Below are positions 7,792 to 15,452 of a stretch of 64,000 bases of DNA, one piece after another. Made by a program: the position numbers and the translations under genes. The notes below the pieces were generated by a model. The model ran no database searches and was not told the origin of the DNA. It worked only from the letters and a program-made list of their open reading frames with translations. The stretch's first letter is position 1; each line of letters begins with the position of its first letter. The DNA is from Salinibacterium sp. NG253 (GTDB taxonomy: Bacteria; Actinomycetota; Actinomycetes; Actinomycetales; Microbacteriaceae): positions 1,612,378 to 1,676,377 of the forward strand of contig NZ_JADYWF010000001.1 in NCBI RefSeq assembly GCF_015864945.1, in the 5' to 3' direction.

Positions 7792-9255
7792 TTAGGTCAG
7801 GTACTGAGTGAGGCCGCGCTTCATGAAGCGACCGTCGCCCTTGGAACCGATGTACTGGTCATCATCGACGATGACCTTGCCACGGGAAATAACGGTGTCA
7901 ACGTGACCATCGATCTCGAAGCCCTCCCAGGCCGCGTGGTCCATGTTCATGTGGTGCTTCTTGCCCGTGGGGTTGCCGTTCTCATCAATCGGCATACCGA
8001 TCGAGGTGTGCCCCTGGGGGTCGTACACCACGATGTCGGCGTCGGCGCCTGGCTGAATGACACCCTTGCGGCCGTACACACCAAACATGCGTGCGGGGGT
8101 GGTGCTCGTAAGCTCAACCCAACGCTCGAGCGTGATCTCGCCGGTGACAACACCTTGATACATGAGGTCCATGCGGTGCTCGACGGTGCCGATTCCGTTC
8201 GGAATCTTGCGGAAGTCGCCGAGTCCCAGCTCTTTCTGGTCCTTCATGCAGAACGGGCAGTGGTCGGTGGAGACCATCTGAACATCGTTCGTGCGCAGCG
8301 ACTGCCACATGGCATCCTGGTGACCCTCTTCGCGTGAGCGAATCGGAGTCGAGCACACCCACTTGGCGCCTTCGAAGTGACCGTACTGCTCGCTCTGAGC
8401 ACCGAGTTGTTCTTCGAGGCTCAAGTAGAGGTACTGCGGGCACGTCTCTGCGAAGACATTCTGACCACGGTCGCGAGCGCCGGCGATCTGTTCGACCGCT
8501 TGCTTCGCACTCACGTGAACGATGTAGAGCGGAGCACCGGTGAGCTTCGCGAGCATGATCGCTCGGTGAGTGGCTTCCTCTTCCATCTCCCAGGCACGAG
8601 CAACACCGTGATAGTACGGGTCGGTCTTGCCCTGCTCTACGAGTTGCTCGGCGAGAACGTCAATGACCGGCCCATTCTCGGCGTGCATCATCGTCATCAA
8701 GCCGGTGTCGCGAGACACCTGCATTGCCTTGAGGATCTGTGCGTCATCCGAGTAAAAAACGCCCGGGTACGCCATGAACATCTTGAAGCTCGTGATGCCC
8801 TCGTCTGGCAGCTTCTCCATCGCCTTCAGTGACTCTGGCGTAACGTCACCAACAATCTGGTGAAAGCCATAGTCGATGGCGCAGTTGCCCGACGCCTTGC
8901 CGTGCCAGGCAGCAAGCGAATCTTGGATGCGCTCGCCATAGGTCTGCACGGCGAAGTCGATGATCGAGGTCGTGCCGCCCCACGCCGCGGCGCGAGTGCC
9001 CGTCTCGAAAGTATCGATTGCCGCGGTGCCGCCGAAGGGCAGCTCCATGTGCGTGTGGGCGTCGATGCCACCGGGAATGACGTACTTTCCCGTGGCATCA
9101 ATGACCTTGTCGACGGATGCCGCAATGTCGGTTCCGAAAAGCGTGCTGCCGGGTGACAGCACTGCCTTGATTACTTCGCCGTCGATCAGAACGTCTGCTG
9201 GGGCTCGCCCCGTTGAGCTGACGACCGTACCGCCGGAAATGAGAGTGGTGGCCAT
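7792..9255 (-). CDS. hydA: Dihydropyrimidinase / D-hydantoinase
   Basis: 487 residues, the usual length for the cyclic amidohydrolase family. All metal ligands are visible: H67 and H69 in GGIDAHTHM, the carboxylated lysine K158 in SFKMFMAYPG, H191 in MMHAEN, H247 in YIVHVSA, and D331 in STDHCPF. The enzyme opens 5,6-dihydrouracil or dihydrothymine to N-carbamoyl-beta-amino acids; relatives open hydantoins. The ATG at 9253-9255 has GAGGAG upstream. It follows the carbamoyl amidohydrolase gene by 73 nt, and the two would catalyse consecutive steps in the cytoplasm. Confidence 0.92.
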   Translation of the reverse strand: MATTLISGGTVVSSTGRAPADVLIDGEVIKAVLSPGSTLFGTDIAASVDKVIDATGKYVIPGGIDAHTHMELPFGGTAAIDTFETGTRAAAWGGTTSIIDFAVQTYGERIQDSLAAWHGKASGNCAIDYGFHQIVGDVTPESLKAMEKLPDEGITSFKMFMAYPGVFYSDDAQILKAMQVSRDTGLMTMMHAENGPVIDVLAEQLVEQGKTDPYYHGVARAWEMEEEATHRAIMLAKLTGAPLYIVHVSAKQAVEQIAGARDRGQNVFAETCPQYLYLSLEEQLGAQSEQYGHFEGAKWVCSTPIRSREEGHQDAMWQSLRTNDVQMVSTDHCPFCMKDQKELGLGDFRKIPNGIGTVEHRMDLMYQGVVTGEITLERWVELTSTTPARMFGVYGRKGVIQPGADADIVVYDPQGHTSIGMPIDENGNPTGKKHHMNMDHAAWEGFEIDGHVDTVISRGKVIVDDDQYIGSKGDGRFMKRGLTQYLT

Positions 9256-9290
9256 GATTCGCTCCTCTGCGATGTCGTGTGCCTACTGTT

Positions 9291-9315
9291 CCCCAGGCGC
9301 CAAAACAACCTGGGG
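9291..9315 (-). terminator. Intercistronic hairpin between amidohydrolase and dihydropyrimidinase genes
   Basis: Arms CCCCAGG (9291-9297) and CCTGGGG (9309-9315) pair perfectly around an 11-nt loop. It lies 14 nt after the amidohydrolase stop and 36 nt before the dihydropyrimidinase start. Weak as a terminator; more likely an mRNA-stability or attenuation element. Confidence 0.4.
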
Positions 9316-9328
9316 TTGAAGTTATGGC

Positions 9329-10174
9329 TTATTTAGGGATCGACAGGTACGCGTCGGGGCGACGGTCACGGTAGAACTGCCAGTCATCGCGCATTTCCTG
9401 CACGAGGTCCATGTCGAGATCGCGAATCATGATCTCTTCATCGGTGCCTGAGCCACGTTCGCCCACGAAGTTTCCGCGGGGGTCGATGACCTGGCTGGTG
9501 CCATAGAAGTCAACGGCTTCGTCGCCGTACTCGTTGTCTTCGAGGCCGACACGGTTGGGCTGAAGTACGAAGTAGCCGTTGGCCACTGCTGCTGCTGGGC
9601 CTTCGACCTCCCAGAGACGGTTGGAGAGGCCGGGCTTCGTGGCGTTCGGGTTGAAGACGATTTCGGCGCCGTTCAAGCCCAGTTCGCGCCATCCTTCGGG
9701 GAAGTGGCGGTCGTAACAAATGTGAACGCCCACCTTGCCGACGGCGGTGTTGAACATCGGGAAGCCCAAGTTGCCGGGCGTGAAGTAGAACTTCTCCCAG
9801 AACTTGTCGAGGTGAGGGATGTGGTGCTTGCGGTACGAACCGAGGTTCGTACCATCCGAATCAACAACGACGGCGGTGTTGTAATACACACCCGTCATCG
9901 CTTCTTCATAGATCGGCAGAATCATGACCATGTCGAGCTCTTTAGCCAGGGCCTGGAAGCGCGTAACGATCGGGCCATCAACAGGCTCGGCGTAACGGTA
10001 ATACTTCTTGTCCTGAGTGATCCCAAAATACGGACCGTAGAAAAGCTCTTGGAAGCAGATGATCTGGGCGCCTTGCGCCTTCGCATCCCGAGCGAACTGC
10101 TCGTGCTTGTCGAGCATCGACTCTTTGTCGCCCGTCCAAGTGGTCTGTGTGATTGCTGCGCGAACTGTCGTCAT
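9329..10174 (-). CDS. Nitrilase-superfamily N-carbamoyl-beta-amino acid amidohydrolase (beta-ureidopropionase-like)
   Basis: 281 residues, single carbon-nitrogen hydrolase domain. The Glu-Lys-Cys triad is clear: E43 in CFQELFYGPYFG, K116 in SYRKHHIPH and C153 in VHICYDRHFPEG. This subgroup includes N-carbamoyl-beta-alanine and N-carbamoylputrescine amidases, which release ammonia and CO2 from a ureido group. As the first gene of the operon, with a strong AGGAGG site before the ATG at 10172-10174, it would act directly after dihydropyrimidinase and hand beta-alanine or 3-aminoisobutyrate to the class III aminotransferase. Confidence 0.85.
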   Translation of the reverse strand: MTTVRAAITQTTWTGDKESMLDKHEQFARDAKAQGAQIICFQELFYGPYFGITQDKKYYRYAEPVDGPIVTRFQALAKELDMVMILPIYEEAMTGVYYNTAVVVDSDGTNLGSYRKHHIPHLDKFWEKFYFTPGNLGFPMFNTAVGKVGVHICYDRHFPEGWRELGLNGAEIVFNPNATKPGLSNRLWEVEGPAAAVANGYFVLQPNRVGLEDNEYGDEAVDFYGTSQVIDPRGNFVGERGSGTDEEIMIRDLDMDLVQEMRDDWQFYRDRRPDAYLSIPK

Positions 10175-10370
10175 GGTGCCTCCTGCGTTATTCGGCGTCG
10201 TTGCCTGCGGCGATAAACCGAGAAAATGACGCGCGAACGGGAACTATCCCCGTGCCCTTATTCTCTAGGTTCATCGTTTCAATCGTGTTGTGCTTGTGTG
10301 ACGGTGTGGTTACTCATCATGTCCCTGTCGAGAGCAAGAGGCAATGCTCATTTGTGCTGATGAGACCATG

Positions 10371-10394
10371 TTGCACAAAATTGTCTATGCAATT
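10371..10394. promoter_or_regulatory. Overlapping inverted repeats upstream of the pyrimidine-type operon
   Basis: The 241-bp gap 10175-10415 separates the operon start (10174) from the stop of the DUF2071 gene. It is A+T richer than the genes and holds TTGCA-N12-TGCAA (10371-10392) interleaved with AATTG-N6-CAATT (10379-10394). These could be a repressor site for the operon. No regulator gene for it is present nearby, and I could not fix a promoter with confidence. Confidence 0.3.
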
Positions 10395-10415
10395 CCACAT
10401 TATTTCTGCAAATAC

Positions 10416-11201
10416 CTACGCAGAAGGCGCGGATGTCCAGATTGCACTCGGTCGAGGCTGGCGCGCAAGGGCCGGCTGACGGGGTGCCGCAAACACCGTC
10501 GTAACATCGCTCGCGTACATCACCGAGTCGGGAACGCGATCGGCTAGACCCTCAAACCCCGCAGCGGCGAGCAAACCGTCATCGAGGTAGACCAATTCGG
10601 CCGGTTGCAACGGCCACGGTTCATGGTGGTTGCGAGAGTAGATCGTGCGTCCACGATGAGTTTCGTGAAACCCCCACCGCGCGGTCAAGAACGTTGCCAG
10701 AGGGTCCGCCGCGAGTGCGACGCTCGCCGCCGGGTCAGCTACCGGTTTCACAATGATGTGGGATGCCGCATCCGGTCTTCCGTGACGTTTCGTTTTGTAG
10801 GCAATCTGTCCGTCTCGCTGCCCGATCTTCATCGATGCCCACTGGTACGGCAGGCCAAAAGCTAGCCGCGCGGTGAGCACTGGAATCAGGTGCGACGCCT
10901 CGAGGGAAAGGAAGACCACTCCGCGTCGCCCGTGGGCATCAACGGAGTAGAGGCGCACGTTGACTTCGGGAAAGTCGCCGAGCCACGGGATGCGGGGCCC
11001 GCCAAAGAATGAACTTTGCGACATTTGAAAGGCGATGAGCCCCACCCACGTGCTGCCGTTGAGCGTGTCGGGACGGCATCCCTCCGGCAGCAGCGGAGCC
11101 ACGATGGCCGGATCAACTTTCCAGTGCAGGAACGTGACTTCGCTCCAGCGCTGCCGCAAGATGGGGGAACCGCCGAGTGGTGGAGCTTCACGGATCATCA
11201 T
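10416..11201 (-). CDS. DUF2071 family protein (YqjF-like)
   Basis: 261 residues matching the DUF2071 pattern: an N-terminal RQRWSEVTFLHWKVDPAIV block, LLPEGCRPDTLNGSTWVGLI (about 36-57), then FPEVNVRLYSVDAHGRRGVVFLSLEA (about 77-102), and a C-terminal block with PAELVYLDDGLLAAAG and VMYASDV. The family has an acetoacetate decarboxylase-like fold; its biochemical role is unknown to me. It starts 13 nt after the hspR stop, with two consecutive ATG codons at 11196-11201, so it probably rides on the heat-shock operon. The last about 20 residues are Arg/Pro/Ala rich and not conserved. Confidence 0.75.
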   Translation of the reverse strand: MMIREAPPLGGSPILRQRWSEVTFLHWKVDPAIVAPLLPEGCRPDTLNGSTWVGLIAFQMSQSSFFGGPRIPWLGDFPEVNVRLYSVDAHGRRGVVFLSLEASHLIPVLTARLAFGLPYQWASMKIGQRDGQIAYKTKRHGRPDAASHIIVKPVADPAASVALAADPLATFLTARWGFHETHRGRTIYSRNHHEPWPLQPAELVYLDDGLLAAAGFEGLADRVPDSVMYASDVTTVFAAPRQPALARQPRPSAIWTSAPSA

Positions 11202-11214
11202 CGGATGCTCACGA

Positions 11215-11649
11215 TCACCGCGGAAGTTGGTTATCGCGCCGCAGGAAAGGGCGCCACAGTTCGACCTGGTCGGCGCGTTCGGCGCGGGTTCCCGCTTTGA
11301 GCGAGATCACCTCGCCAGCAGAACCGGCAGCGAAGACGCGGCGGCCGGGCTTCGAAAGGAGTTCATCAGCAAGCGCCGCTTCGAGTTCACGAACGCGCGT
11401 GCTGAGTTCTGTTACTTGATTCTCAAGATCGAGGATTCGTTTGATGCCTTCAAGGTTGAGACCTTCAGCGCTGAGGGCTGCGATCTCGCGCAACTGCATC
11501 ACGTCGCGCATGGAGTAGCGCCGCGAACGACCGCTGGTTCTCGTGGGAGACACGAGACCCAGACGGTCGTACTGTCGCAGCGTTTGCGGATGCATGCCCG
11601 CCAGCTCCGCCGCAACGGCGATAGCAAAGGCGGGGCTCAGCTCATCCAT
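11215..11649 (-). CDS. hspR: HspR, MerR-family heat-shock repressor
   Basis: 144 residues. The MerR-type winged helix spans about 7-78: AFAIAVAAELAGMHPQTLRQ, YDRLGLVSPTRTSGRSRRYS, then DVMQLREIAALSAEGLNLEG and a coiled-coil ENQVTELSTRVRELEAAL (80-95). HspR binds HAIR inverted repeats with DnaK as co-repressor and silences the dnaK operon. Two HAIR boxes stand before dnaK in this window (15237-15257 and 15300-15320), which supports an autoregulatory loop. It begins 5 nt after the dnaJ stop, as the fourth gene of the operon. The C-terminal 45 residues are an arginine-rich extension of unknown role. Confidence 0.92.
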   Translation of the reverse strand: MDELSPAFAIAVAAELAGMHPQTLRQYDRLGLVSPTRTSGRSRRYSMRDVMQLREIAALSAEGLNLEGIKRILDLENQVTELSTRVRELEAALADELLSKPGRRVFAAGSAGEVISLKAGTRAERADQVELWRPFLRRDNQLPR

Positions 11650-11654
11650 GACTA

Positions 11655-12665
11655 TTAGCTCCTGGCTCTAGCAATCAGATCGTCCCGCGGGTTTTCTGCG
11701 GGCATCGCTTCAGCAAAGGCCTTGAGGTGCTTGAGAGCGGCATCCGGAACGTGACTAGGCACGGCCACTTGCACTTCGGCAAGCAGGTCTCCAGTTGCCT
11801 TCGTCGTAGCGACCCCGCGACCTTTTACGCGCAATACTCGCCCGCTCGGGGTTCCCGGCGCAACTTTCAGTTTCACCGGTGCACCGCTCAGAGTCGGCAC
11901 CTCAATAGTGGCGCCGAGCACAGCTTCTGCAAACGTCACGGGCACGACAACCCGAAGGTTGTTGCCGTCACGTTCGAAGACCGGATGCTTGCGCACCGCG
12001 ACTGTGAGCACCAGGTCGCCAGCGGGTCCACCATTGGGGCTCGCCTCGCCTTTGCCCTTGAGGCGGATCTTCTGACCGTCGCTGACTCCCGCAGGAATCT
12101 TGACGTTCATCGGACGACCGCCGGCCGGCTGGAGCTTGATCGTTTCGCCGTTAATCGCGGTAGCAAAATCTAGCGTCGTATTTGCTGCCAGATCGCGGCC
12201 CTTTGCGGGGCCGCCACGGAATCCGGGGCCACCACCAGGACCGGCTTGACCGCCGAACATGCCACCGAGAAGGTCTTCGAAGCTCGCGCCTGACTGACCT
12301 CCCCCATAGCCCTGACCGCCGCCATAACTTTGCCCGCCATAACTCTGGCCACCGCCGAACATGCCACCAAAGACATCCTCGAAGCCGCCAGCCTGACCGC
12401 CTTGGCCGCCCGCTTGGAAGCGAGCGCCCGAGCCCATGGCACGAACCTGATCGTATTCTTTGCGCGTTTCAGGATCAGAAAGCACGGAGTGCGCTTCACT
12501 AATTTCTTTGAAGCGCTCTTCGGCTTTCGGATCTCCCGGGTTCGAATCCGGGTGAAACTGACGCGCGAGTTTGCGATAGGTCTTTTTCAACTCGGCCTCG
12601 GAGATATCTTTCGACACTCCAAGCACCTTGTAGAAGTCCTTATCGAACCAATCTTGGCTAGCCAC
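11655..12665 (-). CDS. dnaJ: DnaJ-type co-chaperone without zinc finger (DnaJ1/CbpA-like)
   Basis: 336 residues. J-domain at 10-75 with the HPD motif at 38-40, which stimulates DnaK ATPase. A Gly/Phe-rich linker (about 80-150) has repeated GGQSYGG-type units. Two C-terminal beta-domains (about 160-320) bind substrates and contain the usual VKIPAGVSDGQKIRLKGKG and LKVAPGTPSGRVLRVKGRG strands. No CxxCxGxG zinc repeats are present, so this is the type II DnaJ typical of actinobacterial hspR operons. It starts 17 nt after grpE and acts with DnaK and GrpE in the cytoplasm. Confidence 0.93.
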   Translation of the reverse strand: MASQDWFDKDFYKVLGVSKDISEAELKKTYRKLARQFHPDSNPGDPKAEERFKEISEAHSVLSDPETRKEYDQVRAMGSGARFQAGGQGGQAGGFEDVFGGMFGGGQSYGGQSYGGGQGYGGGQSGASFEDLLGGMFGGQAGPGGGPGFRGGPAKGRDLAANTTLDFATAINGETIKLQPAGGRPMNVKIPAGVSDGQKIRLKGKGEASPNGGPAGDLVLTVAVRKHPVFERDGNNLRVVVPVTFAEAVLGATIEVPTLSGAPVKLKVAPGTPSGRVLRVKGRGVATTKATGDLLAEVQVAVPSHVPDAALKHLKAFAEAMPAENPRDDLIARARS

Positions 12666-12682
12666 TACCCGCCACCCCCGAC

Positions 12683-13333
12683 CTAATCAGTGGGGCCGGA
12701 GACAGCAACCTTCGCGGCACGAACAACGCGCTCACCAAGAATGTAGCCCGGCTCAACGACATCAGCGATCGTGTTCTCGGTCGCCTCAGGATCGTTCAAA
12801 TGAACAACAGCCTCGTGGAACGCAGGATCAAAGACTTCGCCCTTCTCGCCGATCTTGCGCAAGCCGAACCGCTCAAAACTTGAGTTGATTTTCTGCGCAA
12901 CAAGAGCGATGGGAGTGCCTTCGAGAATGTCGCCGTGCTTCTCGGCACGATCGAGATCATCGAGAGCAGGCAGCAATGAGCGGATGACGTCGGCGATGAC
13001 AGCTTCGCGGTTCGCTACTCGATCCCGCTCAACGCGAGTTCGGAAGTTCACCAACTCAGCCTGAGCACGCAACATCTGATCGCGCATCTCAGCGACGAGG
13101 TCCCGACTAGCTTCCTCAAGAAGACGCTGGTCTTCTTCACTCAACTCATCGGGGGCCTTCGTAGCGTCCGCAGCAGGCTCCTTGTCAGAGGAAGGCTGCC
13201 CCTCGGCTGCTGCAGATTGCTCTGCAGCAGCCGAGTCGGCCGCACTCACGTCGCCGGTTTCCGGATCAACACGACTGTCGTCGTGAGTCACCGGATCCTG
13301 GTTATCGTCGTGGTCCTTGTTTTTGTCAGGCAT
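12683..13333 (-). CDS. grpE: GrpE nucleotide-exchange factor
   Basis: 216 residues with a long acidic, Ala/Ser-rich unordered N-terminus (1-75), a coiled-coil helix (about 80-125; LRAQAELVNFRTRVERDR) and the beta-rich head with GEVFDPAFHEAVVHLND and PGYILGERVVRAAKVAVS (about 165-212). GrpE dimers release ADP from DnaK. Its ATG at 13331-13333 directly abuts the TAG stop of dnaK, so translation is probably coupled. Order and spacing are those of the actinobacterial dnaK operon. Confidence 0.95.
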   Translation of the reverse strand: MPDKNKDHDDNQDPVTHDDSRVDPETGDVSAADSAAAEQSAAAEGQPSSDKEPAADATKAPDELSEEDQRLLEEASRDLVAEMRDQMLRAQAELVNFRTRVERDRVANREAVIADVIRSLLPALDDLDRAEKHGDILEGTPIALVAQKINSSFERFGLRKIGEKGEVFDPAFHEAVVHLNDPEATENTIADVVEPGYILGERVVRAAKVAVSGPTD

Positions 13334-15202
13334 CTACTTCTTGTCCGTGTCAGCTTCGTCTTCGTCAACAACTTCAGCGTCGACGATGTCTTCGTCAGAG
13401 CTTTCATCAGCGGTCGCGGTGTCGCCCTCTGCAGCGGCCTCAGGGTTTTCTTCCTGGTGCTTGTAGATTGCTTCGCCCAGCTTCTGCTGGCTCTCGGTGA
13501 GCTTGTCGAACGCGGTCTTGACCTCTGCTTCGTCGTCACCGGCGAGCGCAGTGTTAAGCGCGTCAACATCAGCCTGAACCTCGGTCTTCACATCTTCCGG
13601 CAGCTTCTCAGCGTTGTCGGTGATGAGCTTTCCGGTGGAGTACGCGAGCTGCTCAGCGTTGTTGCGAACCTCGGCTGCCTCACGGCGAGCCTTGTCTTCT
13701 GCAGCGTGCTCTTCGCCTTCGCGAACCATGCGCTCGATGTCTTCCTTCGACAGGCTTGAACCACCCGTGATGACCATCGACTGCTCCTTGCCAGTGCCCT
13801 TGTCCTTGGCGGACACGTGCACGATGCCGTTAGCGTCGATGTCGAAGGTGACCTCAACCTGCGGGATGCCACGAGGCGCCGGCGCGATGCCAGTGAGCTC
13901 GAACGTTCCGAGGTTCTTGTTGTCGCGAGTGAACTCACGCTCACCCTGGAAGACCTGAATCGACACGGAAGGCTGGTTGTCATCCGCCGTGGTGAAAGTC
14001 TCGCTGCGCTTGGTCGGGATTGCGGTGTTGCGGTCGATGAGCTTGGTCATCATGCCGCCCTTGGTCTCGATACCGAGGCTCAGCGGGGTGACGTCAATGA
14101 GCAGAACGTCCTTGCGCTCGCCCTTCAGCACGCCAGCCTGGAGTGCAGCACCAACGGCTACGACCTCATCAGGGTTGACGCCCTTGTTCGGTTCCTTACC
14201 ACCGGTGAGCTTCTTGACGAGCTCAACGACGGCGGGCATACGAGTCGATCCACCCACGAGTACCACGTGTGAAACGTCGCTCAGCTTGACGCCGGCTTCC
14301 TTGATGACATCGTTGAAGGGCTTCTTGACACGCTCGAGGAGGTCTGCGGTCAGTTCTTCGAACTTGGCGCGCGAGAGAGTCTCGTCGAGGTTGGCCGGAC
14401 CGTTCTCGGTGAGCGAGAGGTACGGAAGCTGGATGCTTGCCGTCATCTGCGACGAGAGTTCCTTCTTGGCCTGCTCGGCAGCTTCCTTGAGGCGCTGCTT
14501 CGCGATCTTGTCGCCTGAGACGTCAACACCGGTCGAGTCCTTGAAGCGCTGGATCAGGTAGTCGACGACGCGGGCATCCCAGTCGTCACCACCGAGGCGG
14601 TTGTCGCCCGAGGTCGACTTGACCTGGATGGTGGAGAAGTCGTCGTCTTTGCCCACTTCGAGCAGGGAAACGTCGAACGTTCCACCACCGAGGTCGAAGA
14701 CCAGAATGAGTTCGTCTTCCTTGCCCTTGTCTAGGCCGTACGCGAGTGCAGCAGCGGTGGGCTCGTTGATGATGCGCAAGACGTTGAGGCCCGCGATCTC
14801 ACCGGCTTCCTTCGTTGCCTGACGCTCAGCGTCGTTGAAGTAAGCGGGAACGGTGATTACTGCGTCAGTGACGTCTTCACCCAGGTACTGTTCGGCATCG
14901 CGCTTGAGCTTGGCAAGCGTACGAGCGGAAATTTCCTGCGGGGTGTACTTTTTGTCGTCGATCTTGACGGTCCAGTCAGTACCGATGTGGCGCTTGACGG
15001 ATGCGATAGTGCGATCGACGTTAGTGACGGCCTGGCGCTTAGCGGTTTCACCAACGAGGACTTCGCCATCCTTGGTGAATGCGACGACGGAAGGCGTGGT
15101 GCGCATTCCTTCGGCGTTTGCAATGACGGTGGGTTCTCCACCTTCGAGTACGGCAACTACCGAGTTGGTTGTTCCGAGGTCAATACCTACTGCTCGAGCC
15201 AT
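13334..15202 (-). CDS. dnaK: Molecular chaperone DnaK (Hsp70)
   Basis: 622 residues, full length for actinobacterial DnaK. It begins [20 protein letters not shown], has the phosphate-2 region [15 protein letters not shown], the adenosine motif [11 protein letters not shown] and the inter-domain linker [15 protein letters not shown]. The substrate domain contains [21 protein letters not shown]-like sequence, and the acidic tail is rich in Glu/Asp. The Gram-positive-type deletion of about 23 residues in the N-terminal domain is consistent with the sequence TVDAE-free loop around residues 80-100. The ATG at 15200-15202 has AAGGAGT 8 nt upstream. Two HspR boxes and a promoter precede it. Confidence 0.97.
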   Translation of the reverse strand: MARAVGIDLGTTNSVVAVLEGGEPTVIANAEGMRTTPSVVAFTKDGEVLVGETAKRQAVTNVDRTIASVKRHIGTDWTVKIDDKKYTPQEISARTLAKLKRDAEQYLGEDVTDAVITVPAYFNDAERQATKEAGEIAGLNVLRIINEPTAAALAYGLDKGKEDELILVFDLGGGTFDVSLLEVGKDDDFSTIQVKSTSGDNRLGGDDWDARVVDYLIQRFKDSTGVDVSGDKIAKQRLKEAAEQAKKELSSQMTASIQLPYLSLTENGPANLDETLSRAKFEELTADLLERVKKPFNDVIKEAGVKLSDVSHVVLVGGSTRMPAVVELVKKLTGGKEPNKGVNPDEVVAVGAALQAGVLKGERKDVLLIDVTPLSLGIETKGGMMTKLIDRNTAIPTKRSETFTTADDNQPSVSIQVFQGEREFTRDNKNLGTFELTGIAPAPRGIPQVEVTFDIDANGIVHVSAKDKGTGKEQSMVITGGSSLSKEDIERMVREGEEHAAEDKARREAAEVRNNAEQLAYSTGKLITDNAEKLPEDVKTEVQADVDALNTALAGDDEAEVKTAFDKLTESQQKLGEAIYKHQEENPEAAAEGDTATADESSDEDIVDAEVVDEDEADTDKK

Positions 15203-15236
15203 GTGCTCTTACTCCTTAAGTCTCGTGAAGCACGAA

Positions 15237-15257
15237 CTTGAGTCGCGCTGTATCAAG
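15237..15257 (-). promoter_or_regulatory. HAIR operator 2 (imperfect HspR site)
   Basis: CTTGAGT-N7-TATCAAG, five of seven positions right in the second arm relative to the HAIR consensus CTTGAGT-N7-ACTCAAG. It overlaps the edge of the proposed dnaK -10 element, where a bound repressor would block RNA polymerase. Confidence 0.6.
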
Positions 15258-15284
15258 TTTGCTCCTGCGTGCGTCGAGAGTCAA
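15256..15284 (-). promoter_or_regulatory. Proposed dnaK operon promoter
   Basis: Minus-strand -35 TTGACT (15279-15284), a 17-bp spacer and -10 CAAACT (15256-15261). It sits between the two HAIR operators, about 55 bp upstream of the dnaK ATG. The -10 is a weak match, so the assignment rests on the -35, the spacing and the flanking HspR sites. Confidence 0.5.
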
Positions 15285-15299
15285 GCCGAATAGCTGAAA

Positions 15300-15320
15300 G
15301 TTGAGTGGGAGTGACTCAAG
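15300..15320 (-). promoter_or_regulatory. HAIR operator 1 (near-perfect HspR site)
   Basis: GTTGAGT-N7-ACTCAAG: thirteen of the fourteen arm positions match the HspR-associated inverted repeat, with the correct 7-bp spacer. It is centred about 26 bp upstream of the proposed -35. Together with hspR in the same operon this is strong evidence for HspR autoregulation. Confidence 0.85.
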
Positions 15321-15388
15321 GTAGGGCTGGCGCTCCTCTCGTTTACGGCGCAGACGCAGAGCCCAAAGTCACACGATTAAACGCAAAT

Positions 15389-15437
15389 GGCGCGGTGAGC
15401 ATGCACAGGGCCCGACACCCCACACGCTCACCGCGCC
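15389..15437 (-). terminator. Terminator hairpin of giant surface-protein gene 1
   Basis: Perfect 12-bp arms (15389-15400 GGCGCGGTGAGC and 15426-15437 GCTCACCGCGCC) around a 25-nt loop, 16 nt after the stop of the 15453-22703 gene. A related hairpin with the same CGCGGTGAG core follows giant gene 2. The stem is symmetric and could work on either strand. Confidence 0.7.
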
Positions 15438-15452
15438 AACTCGCTGGTGTTG

